DNA of 64,000 nucleotides from assembly GCA_963848195.1 (NCBI GenBank), contig CAWKCY010000006.1, forward strand, positions 1 through 64,000, read 5' to 3'. Positions 63,855 to 64,000 of this stretch are shown here, in pieces; the first letter of the stretch is position 1; each line of letters opens with the position of its first letter. The translations under genes were made by a program, and so were the position numbers. This DNA is from CAVQBP01 sp963848195 (GTDB lineage Bacteria > Bacteroidota > Ignavibacteria > Ignavibacteriales > Ignavibacteriaceae). Below the pieces are notes generated by a model. It was given only the letters and a program-made list of their open reading frames with translations, searched no databases and was not told the origin of the DNA.

Positions 63855-64000
63855 ATGAAAAGAATATATAATCTTTTTGCCGTATTAATAATCCTTCTAC
63901 TCAGTTCATGTAACGGTGTTACCGAAAATTCATTTGATGAAATTGGAGTTTCGTTATCAAACAACAAAATGAAAATTGTAAATGAATCTGATCAGACTAT
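63855..64000 (+). CDS. Putative lipoprotein, incomplete at the window edge
   Basis: The frame begins MKRIYNLFAVLIILLLSSCN, a lipoprotein signal with lipobox LSSC, continues GVTENSFDEIGVSLSNNKMK and runs off the window. It starts 29 bp after the previous lipoprotein gene. Function not visible from the first 48 residues. Confidence 0.6.
   Translation, partial: MKRIYNLFAVLIILLLSSCNGVTENSFDEIGVSLSNNKMKIVNESDQT

Overview
The window looks like a chromosomal segment of an AT-rich member of the Bacteroidota/Chlorobiota/Ignavibacteriota lineage, most likely Ignavibacteriota. This rests on a type IX secretion C-terminal domain with the motif YPNPFNP on the first protein, lipid A genes (lpxK, lpxB) marking a Gram-negative cell, pyruvate phosphate dikinase, a GH30 enzyme, many small SPII lipoproteins, and an ATG/TTG/GTG start mix with fair Shine-Dalgarno sites. 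The lineage is inferred from the genes; no rRNA or tRNA gene was seen.

Left part (1-16.2 kb), accessory. A truncated integron integrase (intI, 4619-5341, minus) and a 121-aa companion ORF face a cassette-like segment. That segment holds a lipoprotein gene and a secreted reprolysin-type protease. It is bounded on the right by a GTTAGGCAC core site (4049-4057) next to a cluster of 18-bp palindromes (candidate attI), and on the left by a well-formed attC-like site (11-238). Further right come a comF fragment, a broken fibre-like gene, an IS91-type element with a partner tyrosine recombinase (frameshifted at an A9 run), an attC-like inverted repeat, and a graveyard of defence and toxin-antitoxin genes. 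These are an AbiTii fragment, an apparently intact wHTH-nucleotidyltransferase/HEPN-like pair with its own operator repeats, a deleted AbiE system that keeps its operator, a beheaded DnaQ-like exonuclease, a HipA fragment and a recombinase remnant.

Middle part (16.7-53.4 kb), mostly core. It carries a Crp/Fnr regulator, a stand-alone receiver, a TPR-thioredoxin protein followed by a DsbD-alpha-like protein, and an SGNH hydrolase, PAP2 phosphatase and GH30 glycosidase run. A convergent four-gene operon follows: lysine 2,3-aminomutase, a GNAT and two D-Ala-D-Ala-ligase-like ATP-grasp enzymes. It looks like a small biosynthetic pathway using beta-lysine. Then come recG, gpsA and plsY; ispD and queA; and ppdK with lpxK, a DUF374 acyltransferase, lpxB, an ICMT-like methyltransferase, a MtnX-like phosphatase, smc, a membrane-anchored degenerate GH2 protein and tpiA. 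On the plus strand lie an OmpA-type protein, a Nudix CoA hydrolase and an alpha/beta hydrolase.

Right part (53.5-62.8 kb). This is a minus-strand surface-glycan cluster: a Wzx-type flippase, two PaaK/CapK-like adenylate-forming enzymes, a FemAB-like and a GNAT transferase, a GT2 and a GT4 glycosyltransferase (both frameshifted as written), and a beta-keto acid cleavage enzyme (DUF849). The mix suggests an acyl or aminoacyl modification of a cell-surface glycan. Two lipoprotein genes on the plus strand close the window; the last runs off the edge.

Several frameshifts fall at or near homopolymers (T14 at 6791, A9 at 8376, near 58260, near 62170). They may be real decay, slippage sites or assembly errors, and each is flagged.
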